The notes: a model not told the origin generated them from the letters alone. Shown: positions 48,983 to 61,600, numbered from the stretch's first letter. The stretch: 64,000 nucleotides of DNA from Tanytarsus gracilentus (GCA_038502055.1 JAXRKN010000043.1:5952001-6016000); one strand, 5' to 3'. Translations and numbers: made by a program.

Positions 48983-50813
48983 TTATGGTCTGCATCGTTG
49001 CAAGAAACGTGGATATAAGCAAACCTCACGGATATGATAGCGATTCAATAGCCAGCACAGATATCTCTCCAAGCCAAGTCCATAACCACCGTGAGGAGTT
49101 GTTCCGTAAACGCGTTGATCAGTGTACCAGTAGTAAGGAGCTGGATCGATTCCTTCATGAATGTACGCGTTCAAAAGTCTTTCATTGTTCTTTTCACGCA
49201 TTGAACCTCCAATAATTTCACCGACACCTGGCAAAAGTACATCGACACTCTCGGTTAAGTCGTTGTTTTCGGGACAGCGTGCCATGTAAAAGGCTTTGAT
49301 GCCGGCTGGAAAGCGACACAGCATAATTGGTTCGTTAATTGTATCGGTCATTTTTCTCTCGGGTGCTTCGGGAATGTCCTCGCCAAATTCGTAAAAAGTG
49401 CCATCATCCTTGGTCACATTGTTTGCTTTCAACCATTCAATTGCCTCACCATAATCCATACGCTTGAAGGGCCTCTTAGGAGGCTTAAAGTCAGGGTTCA
49501 ATTCACGAACAATATCAGCATATGGAGATTTGAGGACGCGCTCAACAACATCGCAAACTAAATCCTCAAGCGATTCGAGCAAGTCATCGAATGAAATGAA
49601 AGCTCTTTCAGCCTCAACGTGACTGTATTCGGCCAAATGACGTCTGGTACGCGATTGTTCAGCACGGTAACTTTGAGCAATGCAGAAAACGTCGCCAAGC
49701 GATGGCATGCACGTTTCCAGATAGAGTTGTGACGATTGAGTAAGATAGGCTTCTTCGCCGAAATAATCAAATTTAAAGAGAGTCGAGCCACCTTCGACTT
49801 GCGTTTGAACGAGTGTTGGCGGCGTAACTTCAGTGTATCCTCGATCGTAAAAGTGTGATCGGAACGCTTGCATCACGACACTTCTCATTTTAAGGATCTT
49901 TGAAGTGTTTTCTCCACGAATCATCATATGACGATTGTCAAGCTGAACGTCGGGATGAGCTTCCTCGTTCAAGATGTTATCAGCACCGCCTGGTGGAGCT
50001 AATCCAACTAATTCCCAGTAATCGACATTAAGCTCATGACCGCCCGGTGCTGTATGACCCTCAGGAACGGGCTTGAGTGTTCCGAAGAGAGTTACAGATG
50101 ATTCCGTTGAAAGTAAAAGGGCTTCATAAGTCTGACACAATTTATCCGAGAGAACGCACTGAAGAAATCCATAGCCGTCACGAAGAGTGATAAACATCAA
50201 TCCCTTGCCCTGACGTCTCAATCGATGAATCCAGCCGTCAACTTTTACGCGAATTCCACGATTCTCTTCTCCCGCATTGATACGAATTCTCTTTGCAGCC
50301 GGCCATGACGGATCCTCTTCGATTTTAATCTTCTTTGCCTCCTCCATGTTTTGTTCTCGCTTAAGGGCGTCCTCTTCTTCTCGTTTAGAGCTCTTTTCAG
50401 CTTTCTTAACTTCCTGCTGCCAGAGCTTTTGGATCTTTTTGAGTTGAGATTTTGCGGCCACCTCAAAAGGACTCTCCGACTTTTCATCCTTTGCGTCGAC
50501 GTAGATTTTAGGAAATGGTTCTTTGCCGGCATGCTTCATAGCACCCATGATGGTCTTGAAGGGATTTTTTTCAGTACCATCGCCTGTTTCATCACTGCCG
50601 CGTTTCTCAGACGTGTATGATTCACCTATTTGAGAGTTGATAAGGATGCATTAGTAATTATTTTTTAAATTTCATCATAAATTGCAAGCCACATTTACAC
50701 AATTTTTGAAATTTTCAATTTAAATGTAAAATTAAATAGAAATTGAGCGACTTTCGATGGTTTTCATGTAAAGTATTACCTAGTGTTAGATTTTCCATCG
50801 CTTCTTCAGGCAT
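48983..50813 (-). CDS. AsnRS: Asparaginyl-tRNA synthetase, cytoplasmic
   Basis: Minus strand, exons 50813-50780 and 50625-48983; 558 aa, close to eukaryotic NARS1. It has a charged, Lys/Glu-rich N-terminal extension typical of the metazoan enzyme (about residues 40-110), then an OB-fold anticodon-binding domain (VDGWIHRLRRQGKGLMFITLRDG). The class II catalytic core follows: motif 1 region GYTEVTPPTLV, motif 2 FCIAQSYRAEQSRTRRHLAEY, motif 3 GGYGLGLERYLCWLL. IGGSMRE and the QSRTRRHL context are those of AsnRS rather than AspRS. The enzyme charges tRNA-Asn with asparagine using ATP. No mitochondrial presequence is visible from this start. Confidence 0.95.
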
Positions 50814-50973
50814 TTCAGTTTATTTCCACGATTTTATAAGTTTTAAGTCTTCAACGAGAATTACTTCACTTCTTATAAGATTTTTTGTGTTTTTTTGCGA
50901 CACAACCCTGGAGAGTGTCGTCGTGGCTCAAAAATAATGCACATCGAAAACAAAAACATTAAAATTTTAAAAA
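50814..50973. promoter_or_regulatory. 160-bp bidirectional promoter interval, AsnRS / THAP-ZAD
   Basis: The start codons of AsnRS (minus) and the THAP-ZAD gene (plus) are separated by only 160 bp, which must hold both 5' UTRs and core promoters. It contains GCGACACAACCC and GTGTCGTCGTGGC, which are GC-rich for this region; I do not recognise a specific factor site. Confidence 0.6.
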
Positions 50974-52513
50974 ATGCCAAATAAATGTATAATTAAGAGT
51001 TGCGGTGCTACGCAAAGACGTGATCCTTTAATAAAATTCTTTAGCTTTGTGAGGAACATCGAGAGAAGAGCTCAGTGGATAGCTGCAATCGAGAAAGGCA
51101 CTGGAGAGCTTTTAGATGAAATGTCAATTGATATTGTAAGAATTTTTATTTGTTTTTAAAGTCAATTTAATGTTTTTAGAATTTTTTTAGAACGATCGCG
51201 TGTGCAGCCTCCACTTCCAAGCTAATGACATACTTACAGAGAGTAAAGAACGAGGAGATTTCAAAATTCTAAAAAAGGATGCAATACCATCGGTTTTTTT
51301 CGGAAATAAATGCAGATTGTGCCTGAAAGTTAAAGCTGATCAGAAAACAATTAACGACTTGCTGGATGAGTCATCACAAATCAGTGTCATGGATGCTATT
51401 CAAACTACTTTTGCTATCAATTTAGCTGATTCAATCTTCAGCCCACAACGAATCTGCTCACATTGCAATAATCTAGTCAAAACTTCTTTCGATTTTAAAA
51501 ATCGAATCGTTGAATCTAATGCCATTCTAAGAGAAATACCACACGAGTCTAATCAAAAAGATCTTTGCGATTTCATTCCTCCAGCCATGATAAAAGTTGA
51601 AGAAGAAATTGATCCGTTCAAGAGTAAACGACGTAAGGCTAAATTTGAGATTAAAAAGGAACTCTCCGATGAAGAAGAGGCTGTCAATATGTTGGAAGTT
51701 CAACTAACGGAAGTTGAAGAGCAAAAACCGATTAGAACTCGCAGAAAAGTCAAATCCAAGACAAAGGTCAAAGATCCAAAGAAGATTGAAAATAGAACGT
51801 GCAAAAAGTGCAAATTTACTGCGGATAGTGTGTTGGAACTTTTAAAACATGTCGATGACTCGAAAATTAGCTGTTCAGACTGCTACGAGCCAATCTATGA
51901 GTGCTACATTTGCAGGAAGAAATTTATGCTAGACGTTAAGAAACGAGAACACGTTCGAAGGGATCACGTTGAATATGCGTCAAAAGACTGTCCTCATTGC
52001 ATTAGAGCGAGATTAAAGACTTCAACCGCTTATGAGCTTCACGTGAGACAGCATTTCGCTCAGCCCGACTTTCTCTGTACAAACTGTGGCAAAGGATTCT
52101 TTAAAAAGGAGCTTTACGACCTACACATGCGTACTCATGATGATAATTTTTGGCTTTACTGTGATCACTGTTGTTATAAATCCAAAGCAAAATGTCTGAT
52201 GACAACCCATCTAAAGCATCACTTCGGAATCAGACCATTTGTCTGTGATAAATGCTCAAAATCTTTTCACAAGAGCAACGCTCTAAATCAACATATTTTT
52301 CAAGTTCATAAAACTACGAATAAGGGAGCATACAAATGTCCAAAGTGCGAATATTGCTTTCTTCATAGGCGAGATATCATCAGGCATAATGTATATTGTG
52401 AGGGTCAAAGTAAAAATCCAATAAACTGCCCACGAGTGCGATTCACCGAGCTCGATCCAAATTGTGTAATTAAAGAGTTGCTGGATGATGAAAGTCATAT
52501 GCAAACTACTTGA
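50974..52513 (+). CDS. THAP-ZAD-C2H2 zinc-finger protein (plus-strand copy)
   Basis: Exons 50974-51135 and 51191-52513; 494 aa. A THAP-type C2CH module spans residues 1-90: C5, C10, a Trp in RRAQW, VCSLHF and a terminal LKKDAIPSVF. It is followed directly by an insect ZAD domain (CRLC at about 95, CSHC about 50 residues later). After an acidic/basic linker come about seven C2H2-like fingers from residue 200 on (CKKCKF, CYICRKKF, CTNCGKGF, CDHCCYKS, CDKCSKSF, CPKCEYCF). THAP modules are sequence-specific DNA binders often related to P-element transposase; ZADs dimerise zinc-finger factors in insects. Having both in front of the fingers is unusual. A paralogue with the same order lies downstream in the opposite orientation. 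Likely a nuclear DNA-binding factor; target unknown. Confidence 0.85.
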
Positions 52514-52673
52514 ATTGTAGAGTTTTAATGATTTATTTAAATTCTACTAAATCAACAAAAATTTAACGAAAATTTAAATAAATTAAGCTAATTTTACGCC
52601 CAATATTAAAAGTATTACTTTAAACGTTAATTTAATATTTTGTTCAAATTCTTTTATGAGGTCTAGTGGAATG

Positions 52674-54129
52674 TCAGAAATCGCTGTGAACGTTCATGTG
52701 CATGGAAATTGCTTCAGCGCTGTTTCCTTGATACTCGCATCGGTCACAAAAGAACGGAGTCTCATCGTTTGGACAAACGTGATTGCGAAAATTCTCCTCT
52801 TGATAAAACTTTTTGCTGCATTTAGTCTAAAATTAAATTAGTTTAATTTGATATTTTTAAAAATGGAATATATTCCTCTTACGCATGCAAACTCAGGTGG
52901 TTCAAAGTGATCTCTCAAATGCTTCTCATACAGAACAACATTTCCAATGTTTCGGCTTTCACAATAATTACAATCGGTGCTCTCCAAGTCCTCGTGATCC
53001 CTTTCAATGTGCTTAATTTTCATCGAATGCAGCATGAACTTCCTGTGACAAATATAGCACTCTTTAGTAGGGTTATAAAGTTCCGAGCATCCCTCGCTTG
53101 ACTCGTCAATGTGTCTGAGTAACTCGAGCAGCCGTTTAGCTTCGAATTTACACTTTTTGCACTTCTGATGGGGAAGCTTCTCTGCTCGTCTCTTACCCTC
53201 ATTTTTCATGGAATCTTTTTTAGTTTCGTCGAGCCAATTTTCGAAAGTTTCTTGCTGCTGTCTTTCATCAATCGATTTTTGAGAATCATCTTCGACATTA
53301 ACAACCGACATTTCTTCGGATTCCTCTGTCATATCCACATCGTCGTCGCCGTCATATGTAATAAGCTTCTCTTTAGCTTTGGGTATCACAGAAACGGTGT
53401 GCTGAACGTCTTTGATAACAAATTTTGAGGACTTTTTGGTGATAGTCAACGCTGGATTATTCAATAGCTTTTCAAACATCTCATTATTAATGTCTTGAGC
53501 CATTCTCCTGAGTGCGGAATCAGTTTTGAGGATTTCCAGCTTGAGAACGTAGCTAGCGACAACTAAATTATAGCATCGTGCGCAAATCATTTGCGGAAAG
53601 TGAGGATAGAGAGTGAGCTAAAATGAGAGAAAGTTAGCAATTTTTTTTCATGATGATGGAGATAAGCTAACATCAATGTTAAAAGCTTTTTTAACAGCAT
53701 CGGCGATAGAGATTTTGGACTTTGGGAGCGTGTCCTGTAGTGTCAATTCCTCTAATCCTTGAGCCTTGAGGCATATCCTGCACTTTTCTAAAGTTTCATT
53801 ATCCATGTAGAAGCTGACTGCTTTGAAAATTGAGGGAACTGCACGAGATCCATCTTGGATGTTATGTGCGTCGAATGTAAAGTGAGCGCTACATATCCGT
53901 GTATCCTTTAAAAGTCCATTAAATATAAAAATATGATTTAAAAATAAAATAAATTTATATTTACGGGAGAATTTAGTAAATTTTTCTCCAAAACACATCC
54001 AGTTCCTCTTTCGATCGCCTCAACCCACTTCTCTCTTAAATCGCTCTTGTTGGTGACTGAAAAGAAGTTTAGGTTGGGATTCTTGCACGGTGTATTGCCA
54101 CAACCAGGTACAAAACAACCTCCAGACAT
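52674..54129 (-). CDS. THAP-ZAD-C2H2 zinc-finger protein (minus-strand paralogue)
   Basis: Minus strand, exons 54129-53965, 53905-53672, 53617-52883, 52826-52674; 428 aa. THAP module: C5, C10, LREKWVEAIERGTG, ICSAHF, and AVPSIF, with the first intron at the same place as in the plus-strand copy. ZAD: CRICLKA and, across a second intron, ICARCYNLV. The C2H2 region is shorter than in the paralogue: CKKCKFEAKRLLELLRHIDE, CYICHRKF, CNYC, CTKCSKKF, CDRCEYQG. The last finger exon follows a GTAAGA donor. Shared phrases (KCKKCKF, LLELLRHID, ECYIC) show recent common descent; the two genes meet tail to tail with 160 bp between stops. This copy has two extra introns and fewer fingers. Confidence 0.83.
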
Positions 54130-54288
54130 TTTATTATTTATTATTTTTCACTAAATTTGTCTCTTCCGTCTTGTTTACATTCGAGAAACTTAATACGTAA
54201 ACAAGTTATATATAAATTTGAAAAATAACGGTAACACGATGTCGTACTCGTGATTTTCTTTTAAAATCTAGGATAATTGTAATTTGTA

Positions 54289-55197
54289 TCAATCCTTATC
54301 GATACATGAAGCATTTTTGTACACAGTCGAGTGAAACTTGAGGTGTCTTATCTTCGGGAATTTCTGACCACAATGTCGACATGTAAATTGTCCTTTTGTT
54401 GGCTCTTCTTCTTTGGATGCTGGTGGAGCTACTGCTTCTTTTGAGGTCGATGATGATGAAGCTTGAGGAGTAGATGATGAGTTGACCAAATCAACTTCAA
54501 CTATAAATTGGATTTTTTAAAAAACTTAAATTATTTAAAAAATTGACTCACGATAAGGCTGCCAACTCATCGTGTGGATGTCTTTTACCCACTTTGTAAT
54601 GTCGCCTAAAGTGCCCACATTGTGAATGGCGAAAGCAAGATTATCTCCGCAAGAGCTACTGCTGGAACGGTCAAGTGAGTAAGTGTGTGATGAAGGTCTC
54701 TTGCAACCGTAGTAAGAAAAGGTTTCTTACAAACATAGCAGAACACGCGTCTTTGACATTTGGCTGAACTATGAATGCTAAATAAATTATCTATTTATAA
54801 ACTTTAACTTACTGTTCATACTTAGTTAGTTTGTGTTTGTTTCCTATTGAAGCGGTATGAAGGGATGTCATGTGAGCCCGTAAAGCCATTTTCGAGCCAG
54901 CTGTATACCCACATAAATCACAAAGGTATTGTAGAGTAGTCTTGAGTGGGTGAACACCATGGATTACCGTTTTATGACGAGGTAATGTTGTTTTTCCTAT
55001 TAATTTCCCACAAATATCACATGGTACTTTCACGTGGCCTTCGGCATGTACTCTTAAATAAATTCGACTTCTGAAAAACTTCTCGCATATTTCACACTGA
55101 TAACATTTCGCTACTGGCCAATGAGTTGTTTTGTGTCTTGAAATATTGGTAAAGTACTTTCCACACACTGGACACTTTTTCTTTTTTTTGGAGACAT
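54289..55197 (-). CDS. C2H2 zinc-finger gene, 5' end unresolved
   Basis: Minus strand. Best in-frame model: exon 55197-54813, exon 54661-54552, exon 54500-54289 (stop). Exon 1 encodes at least four fingers (CPVCGKYF, CEICEKFF, CDICGKLI, CDLCGYTA). The last exon encodes a Ser/Pro/Glu linker and one more (CRHCGQKF...HSTVYKNASC). There are two problems. First, the ATG at 55197 is out of frame with the fingers by one base, the shift lying in a run of eight A (plus-strand T8 at 55182-55189). Either an upstream exon joins at the CAG before 55197 or the run is miscounted. Second, the 151-bp intron 54812-54662 contains a finger-like CYVCKKPF...HHTLTH in another frame, reachable only through an implausibly short 35-bp intron. 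It may be a functional gene, one with sequence errors, or an early pseudogene. Confidence 0.6.
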
Positions 55198-55300
55198 CTG
55201 AGAGTCACGTCTTGAATGCTTGGATGTCGAAACTTGAATGAGAAAAAATAAAATTTGGCGCGTTTTTTTTACAGGTGAAAATCTTTTTTCCAATTTTTAA

Positions 55301-55405
55301 TTAATTTAACTAACTTTTAATTTTTCTAATATTTTTCTAGACGATCCGCAGTGATAGACGATCGTCTAGAAAAATATTAGAAAAATTAAAAGTTAATTAA
55401 ATTAA
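55301..55405. repeat. Near-perfect inverted repeat, 45-bp arms
   Basis: Left arm 55301-55345 and right arm 55361-55405 pair at 44 of 45 positions around a 15-nt loop (55346-55360). The apex of each arm is TCTAGACGAT / ATCGTCTAGA; the outer parts are AT-rich and end in TTAA-containing sequence. It lies between two divergent genes (C2H2 gene and Brf). It could be a MITE/foldback element, a hairpin-RNA source or a cruciform-forming site. Confidence 0.92.
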
Positions 55406-55695
55406 GGCAAAATCATGAATAAATTTGAAATAGTTTTTATTTCTTCATTATTTTCACTTTAAAGTCAATGTTAGATGGTGATCCAAGCTTGGTCACCTCT
55501 TTCAGTCACATGAGCTCTTAAATTTGAGTCGTTGCTGTTAAATTGATCGTGTTATAGTTTAATTTAATAAATTTTAATTTCCCGCACTTTTATTTTACGT
55601 AAAGCGACGTACGTCATTGTGCACTTGGCCGATTCTTGAGTAATAGAGTAAACAAAAAATTTCGCTTTTAAAATTATTAAATTAGAAAAATCAAG

Positions 55696-58600
55696 ATGAA
55701 GAAGTGTACCAATTGCAATAGCACAGAAATCGAGACGGATTTAAGTCGGGGGGATGTTATTTGCACGAATTGTGGCTCTGTCCTTTCGGATAACATGATC
55801 ATTTCCGAAGGTAAAGAAAATTTAGAAAATTTTCTGTAAATTTTAACAAAATTGTTTTGCCAGTGCAATTCGAGGAAGTTGGGCATGGAGCTAAGGCAGC
55901 GATGGGTCAATTCGTCTCTACAGGTAATCATCGCTTAAATCAAAAGAACTTCCAGTAACAACATTTCCATTTAGACTCAAAAGGAGGTGCTTCCGGCTAT
56001 GGGAAATTTCACTATGGTAATGGAACCGAGTCAAGAGAAATCACGCTGAAGAAAGCCAGAACTGGAATCTCTCAGCTCTGTAATATGCTACAGCTCAACA
56101 GTCATTGTCTCGATACCGCACACAATTTCTTCAAAATGGCACTAACTCGAAACCTAACAAGAGGTCGAAAGAATGCATTAATTTATGCTGCATGTGTGTA
56201 TATCACATGCAGAACTGAAGGAACCTCTCGTAAGTTTAATTATTTTGAAGAATTCAACTAGATATCAATTTGAAATATTTTTTAGATCTCCTCATTGATA
56301 TAAGTGATGCCCTACAAATATGCTGTTACGAACTTGGACGAACATATCTAAAGCTATCGCAAGCTCTTTGCATCAATGTTCCCTCAATCGGTGAGTAATG
56401 AAATCTTTTTACAGTAGTAAATGGGAAATTTTAAAAAATTTAAAAAAGTCCTCAATAATTTTAAAGCTTAAACTTTTATGAGTAATTTTTATTTGATAAC
56501 TTTTAACTTTCCACAAAAAAAACTACAGCTACATGACCATATGAAGTTCTACTTGTAATTTTTTGAGTAATTTAATTTTCATGAAAAGCTCGTGTAAGCA
56601 AGCCTTTGAGATTCAATTGAAAGAATATTTTTATTAAAAGTAATCACGATAATTGATGTATTTATTACTGATTGATAATGACGACGGCTATTGACTTTTT
56701 GTACATCTATCACTAAAATTATCCATGGATGGAGAAGATGCCATTTCGTTGTTGCTCGCATGTGAGTTGCTCGAAATTGAAGTTTTCTTTAATGTGTTCA
56801 CATTCGAAAGTCCAACCGAAGGTCCATAAAAAATTAATTCAGGAATTTGACCGCCTTGTACGCCTGTTCCATTCGTTGATTCCGATGAACATTGAAAGTT
56901 AAAAGTTACTGCACCAGTACACACTTCCGTCATGCCCTCTTGACCAAAGAAACTCAATTCACTGCCGTCTAGGATAACACTTGCCGTGTAGAAACATTCT
57001 GGTTCAATTTGAATTGGATTTTCAAAGAACACGTGAAAAGTGTTGGAAGATCCATCGGAGAAGAATTTCGTTGTGGTCTCAGCTAATACGCGTCCAAGTC
57101 TTTTCAATTCCATTTTAACATTGTAATCTGCTGCTCCAGTTGAAGATCCATAGAGACCAAATCCCACGATGAAAATACGTTTATCGACCGAAAATTGAAT
57201 AGAGTCGCATCGTCCTCGATATCGCCACTGATTGCTCCTGTAAGCGCATGATAAAAATCGATGGCAAATTTGAGCTTTCAAACCGTTCCTCGGCTTAATT
57301 GGAAAGCTCAATTGCGGCTTATTTTTGGCAGTAAAATGCAAGAAAATATCGATTGTCTCCTGTTGTGTCAAAATGCCAAATTGTGCGACGCTATTCGCAA
57401 ATTGTTCCAACGTCATTGTCGGTATGCGGATAAGAAAAAGTGCCTGTCCAAGAATTTGCCTCTTATTTTGTGGTGACGGCTCGATTTCAGTCTTTAAGCA
57501 TGCAGAATGTGCCCAATTTAGCGCCGCCTCAAATAAATTAATTTCCTTGCAATTGAGAGTTTCACGTGCGAGAATTGTCTCGAAAGTCTTAATGTCAATA
57601 TCAACAAATCCCTCCGACTTTATTGCCATCTCGGCCTGAGCGTCCAACACCTCCCAGCAACGTTGCATCAAATCTGGCTCTTCAAATAATCTCGATTGGC
57701 TCAACAGGAGGCAGGCGTTCTTTGCCGTCAAGCTTGTCTCTAAAAAATTAACACATGCACGACAGAGATGAGGAATAATGTATTTTTTCGCCACATATAG
57801 CGTTGCAAGTACGTTATCAGCTTCAAGTTGTATCTCATCACAATATAAGTACCTAAGAATAATAAAAATTTATTAGTTTTACTGATAAGACAACTAAGTA
57901 AATAGATTACTCACCTCAACATTGTGAGAAATGCCGTAGGATCGACGTCAGGTACTCGAATGTCGATATTGTTTTCGGCAAGACCACCGAAAAACATTGC
58001 ATAAAAGACGGATGAGCCTGTTGCGAGGACATATTTATGTGCCGGAATTGACTGGAGATTATCTAAAAAAAATTTAAATGTTAAAGGAGAGTTCAATTTA
58101 ACTTTTTTAAATTCACCTTCACAACCCACAATGAAATTCACATCGGCCATAAGATCATTATTGAACATTGCTGCATTTCTCTCACGCACTGATGGCTTTG
58201 TCGCCTGCCAATTTGGGTCACTCGTTGGATGATCTTCCCCTGATGCCTCTTGATTAATTGATAATGCTGATGGTGACTGAAGACAGAAAGATGTTGAACT
58301 CTGTGCACTTGGCGATGGCAAAGGAGAGCTTGGAATGCTTGACGGTTGAGTAATTAGTAAATTGTCACTGTTTCTCTGATTAGATTGTGGTTGTTGAACG
58401 TTGTTGTGAGGCGGTGACATCAGAACCTCGTTATTGACTGTAAAATTTATCTCGAATTAATTATTGGGTTGATGATTGTTGTGCGAGAGAAAAAAAAAGT
58501 TCAAGGACTTTTAATATGTTGCAAATTGAAAAGTTCTCGGAATAATTTTTACCACTAATCCAATGAGTCTGTGAGTATGACATGCTTGCTGGCTCAGAAT

Positions 58601-61600
58601 TGCGTTTCATTTGCGATAATTTCGAATAAAAATTGGACATGACCATCACTCAAAGGTGACAATCGAAACTTTTTCCATTATTGCGATCTTGAGAGACTAG
58701 TTTGAAGAAAAAAAATCAATATCGAGCGAATTCGAATTCGCTTCGTTGTGAAACATTGGCCAGCATACAGTCGGTGAGAGCAAGAGATAATGTTGAATTT
58801 GCGAGAAAGAGAGAGCCGGAACAACTCTTCTTTTTTGTTGCAAACTTGAGAAAGAGAGCGAGAAAAATAAACAATAAACACATGCTAGACAACTGACTGT
58901 TGTGATGATTGTCGCATACATATAGTTTTTTTTTGCACTTGTCATCATCATCTCTTGTAAATAAAATGTTTTCTATTTATTTAATAATAACCGTTACATT
59001 CCGCGTGAGTCACACAAAAAAAGTTAAATTTCTCTTTTAAAAAATTTAATTTTTTAAATAATTTAAATTTATGGTCAAGTTGCAAGAATAATTATTTTGT
59101 CGCAAGTGTGTGCACGCAGCTGTAAAAAGCGGTATAGCATAATAGTAAATTATAAGTAGTACCTATCGACAGCAAGTGCTCATTATGACGTTGCAACTGG
59201 TTTAAATGGTTTTCATTGTCATTGACACGCCGCTGCCCCCCAATACTGCCGACAACACCGAGATTTTCATTGCTGATGAAATAATATCGATAACGTCGCT
59301 CGTTGGTGCCACGCTCATTATTTTCAAATATATAAAAGTCATCTTCGTCGGGTGTTAAAATTTCATCGATAACCGCGACACCACTTTCGATTGTTCTGAT
59401 ATTTTGCTGAATGTTCTCGTTAAATTTCGAGTACCACCAACCCGACTGCGAAATTATCCAATGTAAAATGTGGTAACCCACATGGTCGCCCATCAATGGA
59501 TCGACAAGTACATTAACCATTTTCACTTTTTTTCGTTTATTACTTAAAAATTTTAAACAGCCACAAGAGAAAAAAATTCACTTTCACTCTCACTTTCAAC
59601 TTCTCTTTTTTTTCGTTAATTTTTACAATTTTTGCTTCCTTTCTTTGTTATAAAACTCATTTGTTTTTTTTGCAGTAAATTCCTTTTTATAAATAACTAT
59701 TTTTTCTATGTCAATAACTGCACTATTACGATACGAGTCACACCGTTCACATTGACCGAAATGTCTGAGAGTATAGCAAAAATAGAAGAAAAAAAAACTG
59801 GAAAAAGTGCAAAAGAGTCAGCACGCGTCTGCTTAGCTCGAGTTAAGAGTTGAAAATAAATCCGAAAGTTATTATAACATTACTCAATAGCAATAAAAAG
59901 AGTGCTACATTGTACTCGCACATATATTTGTGTCCATGTATGTAGCGAGAGGAAAAGTCGTAAGATGTCAGTGCAAAAACTGGTACCGGCTTAAGCAATT
60001 ATTGATGAGCAGCAGCAGCATCACGATTGTGTAAGAAGACTTTCGCGATGCCTATTGTTGAGGATGTATAAAGGGTACTCTGTGTAGGGAACAGGAAGAG
60101 AAATTTTAATGACTAATCACTTATTGTAATTGCGCGGTTTAATAAACTCTTTCTTTCTTTCTTTTAAAATAGATCCATGCATTTACATCATGAGGTTTGC
60201 AAATCGGCTAGAATTTGGTGAAAAAACACATGAAGTATCGATGACAGCACAGAGACTAGTTCAGAGAATGAAAAAAGATTCAATTCATTCTGGAAGACGA
60301 CCATCGGGATTGTGCGGTGCTGGTAATAATAATTTTTGCATAGTTAAATTTAAAAGATATTTAAATAATAGTAAATTTTCAGCTCTTTTAATAGCTGCAA
60401 GAATGCATGACTATTGTCGAAAGCCCGACGACATCGTTAGAGTGGTTAAAATTCACGAGTCAACTTTGAGAAAGAGACTTCTGGAATTCGGTGAGACACC
60501 GAGCAGTTCATTGACCCTTGATGAGTTTATGACCATTGATTTGGAGGCTGAGCAAGATCCGCCAGCATTTAAAGCCGCACGTAAGAAAGACAAAGAGAGA
60601 TTGTCAAAAATTACCGATGAAAGTGAGTTGACGGCATTGCAAATTGAGATTGATGCCGCACTTGAACGTGACTTCCAAACCAATACTCGAAAACGTAAAA
60701 TTACCGTACCCGGTGGATCGGTCGATATTTATGATGAGAGCACTGAAACAGAAAAATTTATAAAGGAATCAACTTTTAACGTGATTACCGAGTGCTTAAA
60801 TGATGAGGATCAAATCGATGAATCTCAGGTTCAAGTTGAAGCTCTAGGGCTCAAGCCTGATTTAGTTGCACTGTGCACTGTTTCGGAAAAAGAACAAAAT
60901 CAAATTACGGCAAACGAAAACGCTGCCGAGGAGATTAAAGATTTAGATCTCGAGGGTCTCGATGACGACGAAATAAATGGCTACATTCTTTCGGAAACAG
61001 AAGCACTCCACAAGGATAGACTTTGGAAACAAATGAATGCTGAATATTTGCAGCAGGTTAAGGAGAGAGAAGAAAGAAATGCAAAGGAACGTGAAGATGG
61101 GAAGCCGGAGAAGAAGAAGAGACGTGGCAAGAAGAAACCAATCGGTCCATCGAGTTCTGCCGGTGCGGCCATTGAAAAAATGCTTCATGAGAAAAAAATT
61201 TCTACAAAAATTAACTATGACATTCTGAAATCGCTAACGACACCGATCGAGAAAGAAAGTGAAGAAGTTCCGCAAGAAATTGACATGGAAGACAAGACTG
61301 ATAGTGTCCTACTACTGACGCCTAAACTTGAGGCATCACGGAAGATGTTTGTCAATTTGAGCAAAAATCGCCGATCAAAGGGTCAAGTTGGTCTTCCGGG
61401 CACGAGTGACGTTAAGGAAACAAAATCGTCAACGACAATCGAGCCAGATGAGACAGAGAATCAAGGTAAAAATATTTTAAATATTTTAGCGACACCTTTT
61501 GAATAGCTAATGAAAATATTTCTGAACATTTTTATGCTAATTTTTTATTACCTTTTTCTATTTTCTAATTTATTAGAAGACGACGACGAGGAAGACTTGA

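Noticed and set aside
54661..54777. Extra C2H2 finger exon of the minus-strand zinc-finger gene
   Set aside because: It needs a 35-bp intron (54778-54812) and then runs to a stop in a frame that cannot join the last exons; kept only as an oddity, not in the gene model.
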